A DNA stretch of 64,000 bases from positions 1,643,501 through 1,707,500 of the forward strand of contig NZ_CP106881.1 of assembly GCF_023634805.2 (NCBI RefSeq), given 5' to 3'. The translations under genes and the position numbers were made by a program. Below the pieces are notes generated by a model that worked only from the letters and a program-made list of their open reading frames with translations, was not told the origin of the DNA and did not search any database. Shown here one piece after another: positions 62,069 through 64,000 of the stretch (its first letter is position 1; the number at the start of each line of letters is the position of its first letter). Source of the DNA: Comamonas endophytica. GTDB lineage: Bacteria > Pseudomonadota > Gammaproteobacteria > Burkholderiales > Burkholderiaceae_C.

Positions 62069-63184
62069 TCAGGCCAGGCGCCCGGGGTTGAAGATGCCGG
62101 CCGGATCGAAGGCCTGCTGCAGCCGTGCGTGCAGCGCCGCCAGTGCGGGCGGCAGCGGCGCGGCGGGGACCAGCCCTGCGCCGCTGCCGCCCGCACCCGC
62201 ACTTTGCGCATGGAACATCTGCGCCGAGCCGCCCACCTGCGCCGCCAGCGCCTGCAGCGCCGGGCCCAGCGCGCGCGGCGCCTGCACCCAGCGCAGCGCG
62301 CCATGCCACTCGACGAGCGGGCCGCGCGCGCCCTCGGGCAACGCCAGCACCGGCGCCTGGGCCGGCACCGAAAGGCGCCACAGCGCGAGCTCGGGCTGCG
62401 CCAGGCGGTCGAGGAACCAGGGCAGCTGGTGGTCGCGGCAGGCGTCCCAGTCGGCGGCCACCTGCGCGTTGTCCTGGCGCTCGCCGCCCAGCGTGGCGCA
62501 GGCCGACTGCACCGCGGACTTGGCGCCGCGCAGCCGCAAGAACAGGGTGCCCTGCCCTTGGTCCTCGACCCAGCAGCTGGCGTTCAGCGGCAACGGCTGG
62601 CCGCCCCAGGTGTTGAGCCATTGCAGCGCCTGGGCCTGCGTGCAGCGGAACAGCAGCGTGGCCTCGGCCGGAGCCTGGGGCAGCACCTTGAGGCTGACCT
62701 CGGTGATCAGGCCCAGCGTGCCCCAGGAACCGGCCATCAGCCGCGGCACGTCGTAGCCGGCAACGTTCTTCATCACCTGGCCGCCGAAGCGCAGCAGCTC
62801 GGCGCGGCCGTTGAGCATCTCCAGCCCCAGCACATAGTCGCGCACCGCGCCGACGCTGGCGCGCGCCGGCCCGCTCAGGCCCGCGGCGACCATGCCGCCG
62901 ACCGTGGCGCCGGGGGCGAAGTGGGGTGGATCGAAGGGCAGGCACTGGCCCTGTTCGGCCAGCAGCGCCTGCAGCTCGGCCAGCGAAGTGCCGGCACGCG
63001 CGGTGACGACCAGTTCGCTGGGTTCGTAGCTGAGCACGCCCTGCAGCGCGCGCGTGTCGAGGATCTCGCCCTCCAGCGTGCGCGCATGGAAGTCCTTGCT
63101 GCCGCCGCCGCGCAGGCGCAGCGGGGTCCGGTCGGCAACGGCGGCGCGCACGCGCCCGGTGATCTGGCTGAGGGCTGAATCCAT
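62069..63184 (-). CDS. glcE: glycolate oxidase FAD-binding subunit GlcE
   Basis: 371 residues, shorter FAD-binding (PCMH/FAD_binding_4) protein than GlcD. Visible: LRLRGGGSKDFHA, VTARAGTSLAELQALLAEQGQCLPFDPPHF, GATVGGMVAAGLSGPARASVGAVRDYVLG and MKNVAGYDVPRLMAGSWGTLG. Starts at ATG 63184 and precedes glcF on the same strand. It normally works with GlcD and GlcF; GlcD must be elsewhere. Confidence 0.94.
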   Translation of the reverse strand: MDSALSQITGRVRAAVADRTPLRLRGGGSKDFHARTLEGEILDTRALQGVLSYEPSELVVTARAGTSLAELQALLAEQGQCLPFDPPHFAPGATVGGMVAAGLSGPARASVGAVRDYVLGLEMLNGRAELLRFGGQVMKNVAGYDVPRLMAGSWGTLGLITEVSLKVLPQAPAEATLLFRCTQAQALQWLNTWGGQPLPLNASCWVEDQGQGTLFLRLRGAKSAVQSACATLGGERQDNAQVAADWDACRDHQLPWFLDRLAQPELALWRLSVPAQAPVLALPEGARGPLVEWHGALRWVQAPRALGPALQALAAQVGGSAQMFHAQSAGAGGSGAGLVPAAPLPPALAALHARLQQAFDPAGIFNPGRLA

Positions 63185-63278
63185 GCGCTTATCGTAGCGG
63201 CAGGGGTCGCAACGCAACCGGGGCAGGAGCGTGAATTTTTTGCACGCGGGGCGTGAAGCTTGGGCCGGGGGGACGACT

Positions 63279-63386
63279 TGTAGGGCGGGACGTCCACCCT
63301 TCGACGGGCCCGCCCAGGCAGGCTCAGGGCGAACGGAAAAACCCTTCGTGGTGAGCTTGCCGAACCATGAAGGTCCTGCCCTATAG
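63279..63386. repeat. REP-like element D
   Basis: One compact composite element: forward unit CCTTCGAC...GGCTCAGGGCGAACGG, spacer, reverse unit with CCTTCGTGGTGAGCTTGCC, flanked by TAGGGCGGGACG on the left and GGTCCTGCCCTATAG on the right, which are roughly inverted relative to each other. The whole could fold into a long hairpin. Confidence 0.8.
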
Positions 63387-63398
63387 AAAAACCAGTCC

Positions 63399-63428
63399 CA
63401 AAAAAAAGCCCACCGCATGGGTGGGCTG
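63399..63428 (-). terminator. Rho-independent terminator of amtB
   Basis: On the minus strand: stem AGCCCACC/GGTGGGCT (8 bp) with 5-base loop and seven to eight T, about 90 bases after the amtB stop. Confidence 0.88.
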
Positions 63429-63516
63429 AAATTCCAGCGTCCGAGGAGAACCTGGTATTCGCAATGAAGTTGGGGCAGACGGCCCCGCCACCAGACAGGG
63501 CCGCCCGTGCCGGGAG

Positions 63517-64000
63517 TTACCGCACGTAGGCGGTTTCGCCGTGGGAGCTGATGTCCAGGCCCTGGCGCTCTTCTTCCTCGCTGACGCGCAGGCCGACCAG
63601 CAGATCCGCGATCTTGTAGGAAACGAAAGCCACGACACCCGACCACACCAGCGTCACGAGCACGCTCTTGATCTGCACCCAGACCTGGTGGCCCATGGAG
63701 TAGTTGGCCGGCTCAACGCCGCCCAGGCTGGCGGCACAGAACACGCCGGTCAGGATGGCGCCGACGATGCCGCCGACACCGTGCACGCCGAACACGTCGA
63801 ACGCGTCATCGGCACCCAGCATGCGCTTGAGGCCACCCACGCCCCACACGCACAGGGGACCGACGATCAGGCCCATGACGATGGCGCCCATCGGGCCGAC
63901 GAAGCCGGCGGCGGGAGTGATGGCCACGAGGCCGGCGACGGCACCCGAGATCGCGCCCAGCATCGAGGCCTTGCCCTTGTGCAGCGCTTCGGCAGCCAGC
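63517..64000 (-). CDS. amtB: ammonium transporter AmtB (C-terminal part; N-terminus outside window)
   Basis: About 160 C-terminal residues of an Amt-family channel that takes up ammonium. Visible are EALHKGKASMLGAISGAVAGLVAITPAAGFVGP, the pore-lining region DDAFDVFGVHGVGGIVGAILTG with the conserved His, and a cytoplasmic tail ERQGLDISSHGETAY, which contacts the PII protein GlnK. The gene is probably preceded by glnK outside the window, as usual. Its own terminator follows. Confidence 0.95.
   Translation of the reverse strand, partial: LAAEALHKGKASMLGAISGAVAGLVAITPAAGFVGPMGAIVMGLIVGPLCVWGVGGLKRMLGADDAFDVFGVHGVGGIVGAILTGVFCAASLGGVEPANYSMGHQVWVQIKSVLVTLVWSGVVAFVSYKIADLLVGLRVSEEEERQGLDISSHGETAYVR

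Larger units (their letters stand above)
63185..63516. other. 332-base gap between amtB and glcE
   Basis: Contains a REP-like element (63279-63386) and the amtB terminator (63399-63428). The 94 bases next to glcE should hold its promoter; an AT-rich patch at about 63234-63242 is visible. No gene. Confidence 0.6.

Overview
The window is GC-rich chromosomal DNA with a dense layout and strong G/C third-position bias. Its gene families and gene order (mreB-mreC-mreD-mrdA; divergent gatC-gatA-gatB; PQQ dehydrogenase; Liv-type transporters; RadA beside a branched-chain aminotransferase) suggest a betaproteobacterium of the Burkholderiales, most likely Comamonadaceae (Acidovorax/Comamonas/Delftia-like). 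That placement is inferred from protein and synteny character only. I saw no rRNA, tRNA, CRISPR array, transposase, integrase or prophage gene.

Layout. 1-1720: MlaE/MlaF-type lipid ABC genes, reading leftward and cut by the window start. 1979-8007: GMC oxidoreductase, a possible small RNA with terminator, a TSUP permease, a three-gene polar amino-acid ABC operon and a membrane protein. 8004-12819: cell-shape operon mreB-mreC-mreD-mrdA, reading leftward. 13029-16310: gatC-gatA-gatB amidotransferase, followed by an HPP-CBS protein, small hypotheticals and a RelA/SpoT-domain protein. 19411-24544: DUF4124-like protein, pyrE back-to-back with exodeoxyribonuclease III, a GDSL lipoprotein and an MFS carrier.

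24555-37016 is the most interesting block. Twelve tightly packed leftward genes form one apparent catabolic operon: Rieske oxygenase, glutamine-synthetase-like ligase, [2Fe-2S] ferredoxin, ferredoxin reductase, substrate-binding protein, LivH/LivM/LivG/LivF, a second substrate-binding protein, amidase and class I glutamine amidotransferase. It is divergent from a GntR/FadR-type regulator (37317-38069). The 300-base gap between them carries four copies of TGYATGCA, the likely operators. The combination of gamma-glutamyl ligase, oxygenase with its own electron chain, and amide hydrolases resembles the logic of aniline catabolism (gamma-glutamylation, then oxygenation), but with a different oxygenase and with a dedicated importer. 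I infer uptake and breakdown of an amine or amide, possibly aromatic; the substrate cannot be read from sequence.

38126-46497: PQQ-dependent membrane dehydrogenase, a small helical protein, a metallo-beta-lactamase-fold hydrolase, an M48 protease, an AmpG-like carrier and a CpxR/CpxA-like two-component pair with a perfect GTAAA-N5-GTAAA box in front. 46492-51861: surface-polysaccharide block (O-antigen ligase/polymerase, GT4, GT2, and two related PF05704 transferases at the flanks). 51882-64000: zinc-finger protein, branched-chain aminotransferase, RadA, a siderophore-interacting protein with a divergent MarR regulator and twin operators, alanine racemase, LplT-like carrier, glutathione peroxidase, ProQ-domain RNA-binding protein, glycolate oxidase subunits GlcE/GlcF without GlcD, and the C-terminal part of an ammonium transporter.

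A family of REP-like palindromic repeats (CCTTCGAC...GGCTCAGG...CGAACGG) occupies four intergenic sites, near 31.3, 41.9, 56.5 and 63.3 kb.
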